From Alitta virens (Eukaryota; Annelida; Polychaeta; Phyllodocida; Nereididae): a stretch of 64,000 bases of DNA. Numbering within the stretch: the first letter of the stretch is position 1; each line of letters starts with the position of its first letter. Below are positions 53,346 through 64,000 of the stretch, in pieces. A program made the position numbers and the translations under genes. The DNA lies in assembly GCA_932294295.1 (NCBI GenBank), contig OW028582.1, positions 1,681,015 to 1,745,014 on the forward strand, given 5' to 3'. The notes beneath the pieces were generated by a model. It worked only from the letters and a program-made list of their open reading frames with translations, had not been told where the DNA came from and did not search any database.

Positions 53346-56300
53346 CTGTGATGAATGAGAAAATTAACGTTTGATGGCGCCACAATCGCGCGCACCTGCT
53401 CAGGTTCATGGCACACATGTTTCTGTATATTATACTTATTTGTTGAAGTGTAATAATTCACGGTCCGTTGCTTGCACATAAAAGCCACCACGGAGTTTGG
53501 TCTATCTTTATAATCACACTGGTTGCACCCGTAGCAGTTGCCAACATGTGTAGCCTACAATGTATGGTGGGGTGGTGGGGGGAAGTATTTAATATTAGAT
53601 AAACCCCCCCCCCCTTCCCGCCCTGTCCACTTCAGTTTTTTGCAATTTACCTGCATGCATGGGCTGCCTGGAAAGTTGTAACTTTTTTTTTTCGGTATAT
53701 TTTATGGTTGTTCTTGGACTTTTTGCCCGAATTTTTGGCTTTTCTGGACACTTGGGGGGTGGGGGGAAATTGCCCCCCCCCCCCCCCAACCTCCTACGCC
53801 TATGACCCTGTGTATTCCTTGTGAATTAGATTTCATCGGTTTCAAGGGGGAAGGATTTTTCCCGTTTCTTTTTATTGGTAGGCGGTGGGGTATACCTAGA
53901 CCCCGGAGTCAGTTTAGTCATGGTCCTCTAACTGACTAAACTCAAAAATGACTAACTTTGACTAACTGACTTCAGTATTTTTTGATGACTAACTTCCAGC
54001 CGATTAAAATCAGAAAAACTATATATATATAAATTCACGGACCCTCGGATCTTTACAAGAAAGCTTACAATTATTATATTACTGCACAAAAAGCACCAAC
54101 ATTTGCCTGACTAGTACTGATATTCACAGACCATGAAAAAAGTATTTTCAAAAATATTGAATGCCTCAATAAATTTCAGTAGTCAAATAATTGTCGTGGC
54201 TCATGAAATTTCATGCTGGTCTGAACGGTCCACCACGTTCTAGTGTGTAAATTGACTCTTTATTGAAGAATTATAAGTTGTATATGTTGTCCCAGACCAT
54301 TCGTTATCTTGGCATGGGATCCCCCCCCCCCCCCCCTTGAGGTCATAGAACACTGTATAGTAACTGCACCCCTGGACCTGAAGTATTTTTCATAAATTAC
54401 TCAGAATTTATTCTCTTTATTAAACTACATATTTAGTGAGTGACTTCACTAAAATTTTAAGAAAATTTAGTTTTACCAACATAAGCACACTGGGTTTTGC
54501 TGAGGGGGATCACCTACCACGACAGAGTGACGTCATTATTGCTACCTTCTTTCTGATTGGCTAAAATTCACAAACGGATAAGACACAAGTTGAGGTCTCT
54601 TGTGTAGGGTTAAATATGTCAATATGCTTAAAAATGCTCTTTAAACAGTGTTAAAGGCATCTGAGCACATGCTCGCATAACACGGCATCTGTAGTCAGAG
54701 CAATGCTCACAACGATCGTCGGCAATTTAATTGTGGACTTGCAGCCAATCAGAGAAGAGCGTAGGTGATGACGTCATGCTAAAAATAGCTTTTTCGTCGC
54801 GGTAATTGCCCCACTGAAAATTCCCACTGAATGGCTAATTGCAGTGAGCGTGTATGAAGAGTTGAAAAAATTAACAATTATGGAAAATAAGAGAAGTTTA
54901 AATATGGTGAAAAAGGTACTGAGATTACATCAAATTAGACAAAAACAAGAAAAAAACTAGAAAACTTGTAATTGGCAGGCCAATTACCGAAAAAGGCTGT
55001 ATGCCAATTTTATGCAAAAGTGGGTTGAACAGCATTTTTGACATAGTAAGCAATGAATTGCCTTTTGCAGTTTACTGGCTATTGAAGTTAATAGAAAAAG
55101 AAGTATAAATTTATGTACAAATAAATATATACATTTATATATATAGACTTTATTTAAAATTATGTGTTGCATAGCTTATATTGAGTAATTTGGCAACATG
55201 CCAGGTGCTTGATGAATATTATAATAATGACTAAGAAATGCGCAGCAAATATATTTGTCACCTGTAGTGACTATATGGTTAATGCAGTGCAGGTACCCTA
55301 CCCCCGGTCTTTCTGTAATATAGCCATCTTGTAGAACAGAGCCTAAGGTATTTTTGAGTACCAATCATGTCTCTGTAACTTCAGTACTATGTATGTGAAA
55401 TTTAGGGTTCCTCTAATTTTTAGAGATCTTTGTTTATAAGGCAAAACTTTTATATTTTTATGGTGCATAAAGCTTGATCCAAAGTACATGCCATAATTAT
55501 TTGAAGACAATAATGTAAATACATTTTGAGAAAAAAAAAAGAAGAAAAACAAATAGATGCAAAAAGTGATTTTTCATTTATTTCAGGAATTTTTGCTGAG
55601 TTTACTAATGGTCCCAAGGCTGTAGGGAGAGGTTCATGCTGGGGGGGGGGGGGGGGGGGTGTCAAGATGTGAGTGAAGGTTCCAGACACCCAAACAATGA
55701 AATTGGGGTCAAAGGTATATATTAGACAGCTGCACAGTTCCAGTCTGTAGACAGGTGGGTCTAAAAAGGCACTGTAAAACGCTCCCAACTGGTTTAGATG
55801 TTTTATTTGCACCACAGTATGTAGTATTTCAATTTATGGTTAGTACATTACATAAACAATTAAAGACATTAGCATACTGTGGGGGATATGCACTAGCTTA
55901 CTAAAAAGCTGTAAAATTGTGCACACCCCTTACATTATAAATAAAAAGAAAAAGAGGCTATTTAAATATAATTGAATGAATTCATATAGTGACAAATAAT
56001 AAAAAAAATAAAAAAATAATAATATTAAAATAAAAATGGTTTGTTTACATTCAGTTAGCTCTGATTGGCTGTTAGGCTGAATAATAATGAGATTAGCTAA
56101 GAATTGCTGTGCTAACAATGAAAACAAAAAATTCAATGTCTGTTTTGCTGTACTCCCAAAACAGTACGAAAGTGCAAGTTAAAACCGTGTTTGCAGGATT
56201 TCCCTATGTATTAAAGTGTTTACATTGTAGGCCCAGTGCTGCTAGCACTCTCTACACAACACCAGGTATCTATTTTTTTTTGTGTTTTTGAAAAAGAATA

Positions 56301-57175
56301 TTCGTCACTCATGAGTTCCTCCACAAACAAGACCATTTCCATTTCCATGGAAAAAGTGCAGTATAGCGGACCCAGATTTATGACCATATTTAGCCTTTTT
56401 TTTCGTTTTCGGAGCAGAACTGCTTAAAACTTTGTCATAATATGTCTAAAATAGTGTAGTGGTGCCTTTTGGGGGGTCTCATGGCCGCAATAATGGAAAA
56501 ATAAAAATAAAAATGGCCAAAAGCAGAACTCAAGCATTAATGTTCTTAACTTAACAACATTTTAAATGTTATTACTCTATATAGCTTATCTGTGCATTTT
56601 GATAGTCACATTGACATATCTCAGCTGTTAAAATATTTAGAGAAAAATTAAAAAATTTCCATTTCCAGAGCGGGACTTACACACTACTGCATCTTAATTC
56701 ATACAGAACTTAATAAGAATATGTCTAAAATAGTGTAGAGATACATTTTTGGGGTTTCATGAGCATTAAAGACAGATAATTTTATATAATAAAGAAAATA
56801 TGAAAAATTGGTACTCTTTCAAACCCTCATATCAGTAACATTCTGCCAATGATATAATCTAGATTATATATATATAGATTTTATTGACATGTAAAATATC
56901 ATAAGTGATACATATGTCATTCAGTTAAAAGATAACATGAAAGAGACATTAATGTAAGTACAGAAAGCAATAAAATTTCAATAATCAAGGTTCCAGCCAC
57001 CAAGTTAACTTATAATACGTGTTTAAAATCCACATACACAATAGAAAAAAATACAAGCCGCTAATAAAAACATTTCACTCTTAAAGTCCAAAACATGACA
57101 AGCACATCATAACTAATAAACTAATAAACTAATAAACTAAATTAATAACTGTGTGGATACAGGAGATGGTTTTCT
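53346..57175. other. Upstream flank of the JHY-like gene / intergenic
   Basis: No coding exon seen. Notable: CpG patch CAATCGCGCGCACCTGC (53387), a duplicated segment (53513-53590, twin at 52146-52215), CTAACTGACTAAACTC repeats (53930), several C-runs, and at 54720-54800 a CCAAT-type GATTGGCTGCAAG (minus strand) with TGATGACGTCATGC. That last stretch is a possible promoter for JHY. A MITE end (GGAAAAAGTGCAGTATAGCG) lies at 56349-56396. Confidence 0.45.
56349..56396. mobile_element. MITE 'GTGCAGTATAGCGGACC', left end only
   Basis: GGAAAAAGTGCAGTATAGCG then GACCATATTTAGC, after which family similarity stops. Truncated copy. Confidence 0.75.
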
Positions 57176-57620
57176 CTACACATCGGCTTGAAGGAGAAAC
57201 TTTCCTAAACTATTTAATAACTCAGGTTCCTTGTTTGTCATTATTGCTGTAAACTTAGTTATATCATCTAGAGACAAGAAGTTGTTAATAAATTTAGTTG
57301 CATTCAAAAAAAGGTTAACACGGTGTTGCTCATTACCAGGACTTTTATTATAGTACTTTAGCATTTAAGCTTCATTTTGACATTTGTTTCATCCTTTTCT
57401 TTTCTTTCATAATAATGGAAAAGCTGGAAAAAATGCTAAAAATTTAGTCGCTTCCTTCATATTCCTTAGCATCCCATACTTAGCAATGACACCAATAAAT
57501 GTTGTACAATTCATGCGCATACAATTATAAAATATTTGATCATAGTATTGCCATGCTCAACCCATTCAACAGTTTTGTTTATAATTAGCAATTAGATCCA
57601 TGAAGTCAGTTCTCAGATTC
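57176..57620 (-). mobile_element. LINE C-terminal fragment
   Basis: The minus-strand frame (57364-57176) has the blocks HRVNLFLNATKFINNFLSL and KFTAIMTNKEPELLNSLGKF. These fit the region just before the stop of several non-LTR retrotransposon polyproteins (short R-x-x-LF, KF-x-x-IM and GKFL blocks). Upstream minus-strand sequence has no open frame, so the copy is decayed. The outer limits are approximate. Confidence 0.4.
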
Positions 57621-58809
57621 CAGTTCCCAGTCAGCTACCAGTAAAATATCTGGGCAACTGTTTGGTCATTGGAAAGTTAGCTATAAAATAAACATGCACC
57701 ATTGTCTGTAGCAATGAATAGCTGATGGAATAGAAGGCACCAATATTTGGTACCAATAAATAGCACAGGCCTTAGGCTATCTAATAAATAGACTGCCACC
57801 TTTGTACTATTATTCAATGCACCCAACTCCACACTTCAGGGAATATAATGAACAATGAAAAAATTCAAGAGTTCAAAAAATAGGACATCTTGGACGCCAA
57901 GTGGCAATTGTTTCGGTTCATCACACACACTATATAAACACTCAAGAAATAATATTTTTCCAAATTTTGTGAAACAGAGCCAGGATATGTCACTTTGGCT
58001 ATTGCAAGGCACCACTAGGCTATATAGAGTGTTACTGTATACAATTTCATTAGGGTAAGTGCATTAGTGTTAGAGTTCAGATCTAGAAACAAAAGTGTGT
58101 GTTAGAGTTCTGCTCTGGAAATGAAAGTGTAATGCCCGCCCTCCTGCCTGTCGAACGAACGCTTAACAATGTTCCTGTGTGCTATGTGGGATTCGCTGAG
58201 GGTTAAGCTGCTGTGCAGCCGATGCTTTGTGTATATTTTCGACTTAGCTTTTTACTTTAACTATATTGAATTATGTACATAACTGCTTATTTGTGTTTAC
58301 ATTTTCTTTGTCTCTTGAACTTCTACAGTATATCCCATGGTATATATCCATGCACACGTACCATAAGCTTAGACCGTATGCCACAAGGCATTTTAATATT
58401 AATGTAGCAGTAAGTTGTACATTTTTAATTCACCTTAATTATGGTCATTGTAGATGATCGCAATGCTTGGAAAATAAGTTCGATTAATCAATCAATGTCT
58501 TACTTGAGTCATGTCATCTGGGACCTGGCCAATGACACTTTAAAACACCTAAATTTTGGTCTGGTTTCTCGCTTTAAAGTTACGGATGGTTAGTCAGAGG
58601 GAAAACCTTAATTTTTCGCATGTTTTTCTGGCAGGAGTAAGGTGAAGAGCCACAAGGTTCCGGACGGGTTGGTCCCTTGTGACCTAAAAGCAGGGTTAAG
58701 TTGTCAATTTTTTTAACTCATTCAATGTTTTTCTCAAAGGTATATTACCTACAGTTTCCATGAGCATGACATCAATAGACCTGAAGTTATCATGTTTATT
58801 AGTGTGGTT

Positions 58810-58844
<35 letters not shown>

Positions 58845-58944
58845 TGACTGACTGACTGAGTGACGACTGACAGAGTTACAGAGTGACAGACAGAGTGACA
58901 TACAGAGTGACAGACAGAGTGACATACAGAGTGACAGACAGAGT
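58810..58944. repeat. (CAGA)n and GAGTGACAGACA microsatellite
   Basis: Ten or so CAGA units, then GACT units, then longer GAGTGACAGACAGAGTGACA-type units, showing step-wise drift of one array. Confidence 0.9.
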
Positions 58945-60742
58945 GACAAATAGGAGGGACAAACTGACCGACATGCAGGCCATTGCAATACCCTAGGCCA
59001 AATACATGGCCAAGGGTTTTAAAAGCAGTGATGCAAGAACAACAAAGCGCCATCGCAGATAGCATTACAAATCATATCAACGTCAGTGCGATGTCGGAGA
59101 CATCATAACGATGTATAAACGACGCTGGTCCGATTTGGAATGCTATCCGGGGTAGTCACCATCTATACCTACCTAGTGTCCGTAAGTAGTTAAGTACAAT
59201 AGCCGAGAGCCAGGAGTAGTGAAACTGCAAAGCTGCAAACCTGTTAGGGTGCTTGCCTGCTCGGGTGCTTGCCTGTTCGGTCACGCTTTATTTATTTTCT
59301 TTTGTCCCGGATCAAAAGTCATCAATGCGTCATTGATTTTCTTTTGTCCTAGATCAAAGTCATTCACCCCATCATTGATTATCTATAGAGCAGGGCTGGA
59401 GCAGAGGTCACGGAGCACCTGTGGTGGGGTAATTAATTTGACACCCTGTCAACGTCATCTCATCATGGGAAACCCCCCTATTCTAAAAATAGAATTGCGA
59501 AATCACGGTGCAGTGAATCAGGCCCCCCTTGGCCCCCCTCCTCCATTGTAATCCATTGCAGCCTGTTGTAGCATGCTGTAGTCTATGGTGCAATACTTGG
59601 AAACCCCCTATTCTAAAAATAGAAATGACTTTTTACCCCTCCAGAAGCAGCCCCTGGGGTGACACTTTTACCCCATTCTTTTAAACAATTAATGTTCACT
59701 TAAATGATATTTATTACAACTGATTGGAAATTGAACTTAAGAGAGCTTGAAGTGTGTATTCCTGCTATTAAGTGTGATATTAAGATCGTTAGATTTACAA
59801 TATTTCAAAACTGTGAATAAAAGTAAAAAAGGAGCAAAACCCCTTCTTGATACCATGTGACATAGCCCCCCTAGGAAGGAAGGGTGAAGATCTCTAGATA
59901 GTTGAGGGATTTACAGTGAAACCTTTCATTTAAGAATATCCAATATTAAAATCCCCTCAATATTAAGACCCCTTTGCAAAACTCTAAACTTGCTAAATAT
60001 CCCAGAATTAAGACCTCAATGATAATAAGTCCACTTCAAACCTTTTCAGTGATTACCTAGAGTGAAAACATAACTGGGGTTCCACTCAGTGGTTCCACTG
60101 TAGTTAAAATATGTGCCAGCTGCAGTGACCTGCATTCTTATTAGTTCTTATTAGACTGTGTGTGTGTTTCCATCAGTGCAGGTAGTTGTGTACATCAAAC
60201 ATAAAGGATATCATATTAGGAATTTTGAGATTTAATGCTAGTTTAAGAGTTCATGTACTGGAAGGTAAGTTTATTTGTCTGATTTATGCTATTTTCATGT
60301 TAAAGACAAAGCTAAACGGTTTGCAATACATATACACACTGATACATGAAAGATTAAGGAAGTTTTCTGTTACAGTATAGACTATCCAAGATTTGAAAAA
60401 TTAAAAACCCACTGTTTAGTTCTGTGCATATAATGACAAGAATCAAGAACTACAGAGCTCTCTAGTTCCTGATTGATATTTTGAGAGGTGTGCAGTATTT
60501 ACCCCATTCTCTTGAAAAATTAATATTAAAATAATTCGGGTAGCATATATATTATAATTGATCAGAAGTTTAGCCTAGGGGCCAGGGCTGATTAAAAACC
60601 AAAGGTAATATTGTGGAACCTAATAATTAAGTTCATATTTGAATTTGTGTTCCCTGTGCACTATGCAAGATTCTAAAACTGAGCCTAAATCATGATATGA
60701 AGATCACTACTTCAGTGGTTCCAAGGGGTGGAGTCCCCTGTG

Positions 60743-60810
60743 TATATGATATGATATGATATGATATGATATGATATGATATGATATGATATGATATGAT
60801 ATGATATGAT
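60743..60810. repeat. (ATATG)n pentanucleotide microsatellite
   Basis: About 13 uninterrupted ATATG steps. Confidence 0.95.
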
Positions 60811-62304
60811 TACCAAGGGTAATAACAGGGATTCCACTATAGCTAAATGTTGGTCCCATTCATTCATTCAGCATTTGTTCAGACTGCTTGGAAGAAATGT
60901 ATGTTTCTTCCAAGCAGTGTCCATCAGTGCAGACATTTGTATCAAACATATATAGGATTTACTGGAATGGACAATATCCCCACAATGAACTTTTTACTGA
61001 ATATTGCCAAAAATATTATCTTTAAATGATTTAGGTTCCAGGTTGGTGCATGTTGTCATACATTGACAATTTGACATTGAATTGTGTTTTTTTTTCAGAA
61101 ATTGTATTCCATTTTCTTTGAAACTGCATTTGTAAACCACATTTCATTAATGGTACTAATAAAACCCATATAGAAGAACTCATGTTCAAAATTTCAGCCT
61201 TCTACATGACATATTGTTCTTGGTATAGCCATTCAAAAATGGTGTTTTGCAAAAACGACCAAAATGAAAAAGCTTTTTCAAGCAGACAGAATATTATGGA
61301 AATTCATCCTGTACCTCTCAAAGTTTGTCTGGCAAAAGTAATTGGGCCAAATCTAAAGCATATCCATTTTAGAGGTCTTAACTTGAATAGTTTTTAAGAT
61401 ATAATAATTTAAAAACTGCATTTCATATGACGTTGCCAAAACGAGTGTATTGATCTAAAATTTTACACACCTCCTATAAACTAATGTAGCTTTGCCTCAG
61501 AATTTTTTAAGGCAAATCTGAGATGGTCAGGTGGGAAAATTTTCTGAAATTTGTTGAATTGACAGGGAATGACACAAATTTAATTAAGTTAAGTACTATG
61601 CAAGATTCTAAAACTGAGCCTAAATCATGATATTATGATCACTTCTTCAGTGGTATCTGGAATTCAAAGATTTGTAAACCAACTACAGCTGTATACAAAC
61701 AAATATTTTTCACTGCATTCAACTATGAGAAAGTACGAAAGGCAGAGTGGTAATTATCAGGGTCTATTAATACCAAAGCTTTGAGTTACCACATGTATGT
61801 CTCAAGGACATGACCCCTGTTATCACACAATACACTTTCATATCATATAAAGACAATTTCATATGTTTTTGTTTAACAAGAACAAAAATACATCATGATA
61901 AAATACTTAACAATTTTAGAACTTTGCAACAAACTTAAAACATTTACAAACTACAAAAATGTCATAGTTTACAACACTGAACATACGTCAAAAAAAATTA
62001 CAAATACATTAAAACGTAAACCAAAAATTTAAACTGCACACTTCAAACTTGCCTTAGAGGGCTGCACTTCCCATATCTATCTATCTATCGATCTTTATTT
62101 CTCATTTAAATCACAAAACTAAAGACAAAATCATATTTTACAAATTATTTAAAAATGTTTACCCAAAGTTACAATCTATTTTGTTACTTACACTAGAAAA
62201 ATAAGAGATTTGTTGACTTATTTAAGATATTTGACTAATAAAACCAAAAAAATAAAAATAATAAAATAAGACTAAGATCTGAAATCTCCCTTTAACTAAC
62301 CATA

Positions 62305-62306
<2 letters not shown>

Positions 62307-62346
<40 letters not shown>
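62307..62346. repeat. (TA)n microsatellite
   Basis: About 20 uninterrupted TA steps. Confidence 0.95.
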
Positions 62347-62348
<2 letters not shown>

Positions 62349-63336
62349 TACTTATTACCCAAAGTGAAACTTCAACACAAAACTAGAAAATAGTCAAAGT
62401 TAACAAAATTATCTTAGAACTCCTTTTTAAATTGTCATAGGTAACCTACTTTTACTGATAATTATTTCACACTAACCCTAATTATGTAACTTCCATCTAT
62501 CTACAGGCATCTTGTAATGTTAACCATCATGTTCTTCTAGGTTAATCCCTAATTATTGGTCTGAAAATGTTCAAATCTGTTCATACAGTGACAGGTATCC
62601 CAATTGCATGCAGATGTTTTTCAGGAACAACATGATCAAAGTAATGAATTACCAGACATTTTTTGTTAATGCATCAAAATTGTTTAATGCATTTCAATAT
62701 AAGAGATTTCAGTTTCATGGAAGATAGTCACAATTCAAGTTTGTTACAAACATCTTGTCACATTATTTGCTTTAGCAGAAAGCATATGATCATGTGACTT
62801 GAACAAAACAAGAATAAAGTATAGTTTAGCTTTTTATTTTCCTATGTTGACTTATACCATGTCTCCATTCTTATACTAAATTGGTAAAATACTGATAGCA
62901 CCACTGTAAAATCACTCCCAAGACACTGACAAAACACAAACTACTAGATAAATTCATATTACTTCTAGAAAATACATGTTTAATTATATAATTAGGACGT
63001 GATTAATGGATATTTAAAAGCTTATAGTCATAAAACTGCTGCAAGAAATCACACTTATGCAATGGCTCCGACATATGAATATCTTAAATTATACACTATT
63101 TGGATTACAAGAATAAGGGATTATCCTTAATAGGAGTCAGTTTGTTTTTAATACTTTGCTAGTTTTGAACTTCTTGATGTAGCAAAATCACAAGGACTGC
63201 ATAGGTAAAGTCCATAAAATCATTAACAGCGTCTCAGTGAAGCATGACGTATTTTTGTGCGGGACGACAGAATGATTCAACCGTAAAAAATAGGTCAACC
63301 CTGCGTCAGCGTCTTATGACCACATCTTTGATTTTT

Positions 63337-63504
63337 TCAAATGTCAAAACAGAGTTTCAAGTTTATTACTATACGTCCTGGATTATAGCCGTATGGGTCA
63401 CAGGATACTATCCACATATATCTACATCTTTTTGTGCCGATTGGATCCACAGTTGCTTCAATTTGCGGTAAAAATACAACGTAAACAATCGTCGTTGTCC
63501 CAGC
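63337..63504 (-). CDS. Candidate terminal exon, START-domain-like C-terminus (weak)
   Basis: On the minus strand an open frame follows TTTGTAG|GCTGGG and ends at TGA after 55 codons, with the segments TVDPIGTKRCRYMWIV and CDPYGYNPGRIVINL. The pattern of an aromatic strand, then D-P-x-G-x-x-P-x-x-[IV]-[VI]-N, recalls the end of StAR-related lipid-transfer domains. The acceptor has a poor pyrimidine tract, no partner exon was found up to 64000, and other frames are also open over part of the region. It could be the 3' end of a gene entering from the right, or chance. Confidence 0.25.
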   Translation of the reverse strand, partial: AGTTTIVYVVFLPQIEATVDPIGTKRCRYMWIVSCDPYGYNPGRIVINLKLCFDI

Positions 63505-64000
63505 CTACAAATATCCTAGTGCAATGGTCAACCTATCAAAAGAAGCATAATTTTGTATATATCTGTTTTACACTATTCCTATCCGTTCTTAAGATACAGT
63601 TGAAAATGTAAACACAAGTCAAATCGTAACTCATTTCTTATATTTCTTTGACATATTTGTTACACTTTACCAATCGGTTTGCTGTTTTACCATGTTTCTA
63701 CCCATACTTAGCTGCTGATCATGTTTGACACTTAAATGCATCATGTATGTTTTTTTTCATTACTATAACATGCTCAACATCAACACTCTTGACTCATTAC
63801 ATACTCAATTACAGTCTCGAAGTCACAAACTATATATTATTTCTACCTCCTGTATGCAATATCACACATACTCAATTTCCATGGCATGATGTTATATTTG
63901 ATATTAGAAACAAGCAAACATTTTGTTTGAAGCTTATTAGTCCCTATTCTATTCAACATTGATGCTTAGAATAATTACCATTGATTACTTAGCTAGCAAA

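Larger units (their letters stand above)
57621..63336. other. Intergenic, AT-rich, repeats only
   Basis: Simple repeats: CAGA/GACTGA and GAGTGACAGACA units (58810-58944), ATATG (60743-60810), TA (62307-62346), and a TATC-tailed unit (62045-62092). Diverged direct repeats: GAAACCCCCTATTCTAAAAA twice (59468, 59599), and segments of 60060-60240 and 60660-60722 again at 60820-60970 and 61598-61660. No exon or RNA gene recognised. Confidence 0.55.

Noticed and set aside
63244..63471. Plus-strand 75-codon ORF
   Set aside because: No splice or start context and no family resemblance; the opposite strand gives a more protein-like reading.

Overview
This is animal (metazoan) nuclear DNA, AT-rich, with short exons of 44-300 bp (a few longer), GT-AG introns of 0.1-5.5 kb and a heavy load of small transposons, SINEs and simple repeats. 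Gene content and intron structure point to an invertebrate; the repeat set suggests a marine deuterostome or lophotrochozoan, but the species cannot be fixed from the sequence alone. There is no prokaryotic, plasmid or viral gene organisation.

Layout: (1) 1358-7010, plus strand: the last six coding exons of L-fucose kinase (FCSK), whose 5' part lies left of the window. (2) 10049-19977, plus strand: a complete 12-exon NHLRC2 gene (about 711 aa; thioredoxin-like domain, NHL propeller, C-terminal beta domain), with a probable 5' UTR exon near 9230-9347. (3) 23916-41819, plus strand: an unusual 11-exon gene for a predicted 929-aa type I membrane protein. It has a signal peptide, TNF-receptor cysteine-rich repeats, a very long acidic linker, one transmembrane helix and a cytoplasmic alpha-carbonic-anhydrase-like domain. 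All intron phases agree across the join, and the anhydrase exons have no usable start codon of their own. (4) 44790-52102, minus strand: an eight-exon gene of about 876 aa that looks like JHY (juvenile hydrocephalus protein, linked to motile cilia in vertebrates), with a non-coding 5' exon at 53222-53345. (5) 53.4-64 kb: mostly intergenic repeat-rich DNA, with a LINE tail at about 57.2 kb and one weak candidate terminal exon at about 63.4 kb on the minus strand.

The genes do not form a pathway: fucose salvage, NHLRC2, the receptor-like fusion and a ciliary protein are ordinary eukaryotic neighbours. The first three are co-oriented, and JHY converges on the fusion gene.

Repeats fill introns and spacers. 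They include a PIF/Harbinger-type MITE with G- and C-runs (termini GGGCTGTTCC, 3-bp TWA flanks), a ~310-bp MITE with termini GTGCAGTATAGCGGACC, two tRNA-derived SINE families, several palindromic MITEs, a TTAA-flanked 1.9-kb element holding a LINE fragment, a ~1.87-kb 26-bp minisatellite, and a 0.5-kb inverted repeat pair carrying the same protein-like segment. One Harbinger-type MITE in the fusion gene carries a near-perfect copy of part of a nearby anhydrase exon.

Exon borders were placed by eye from reading frame and splice signals, so they are predictions. Protein similarities rest on remembered family motifs, not on a search.
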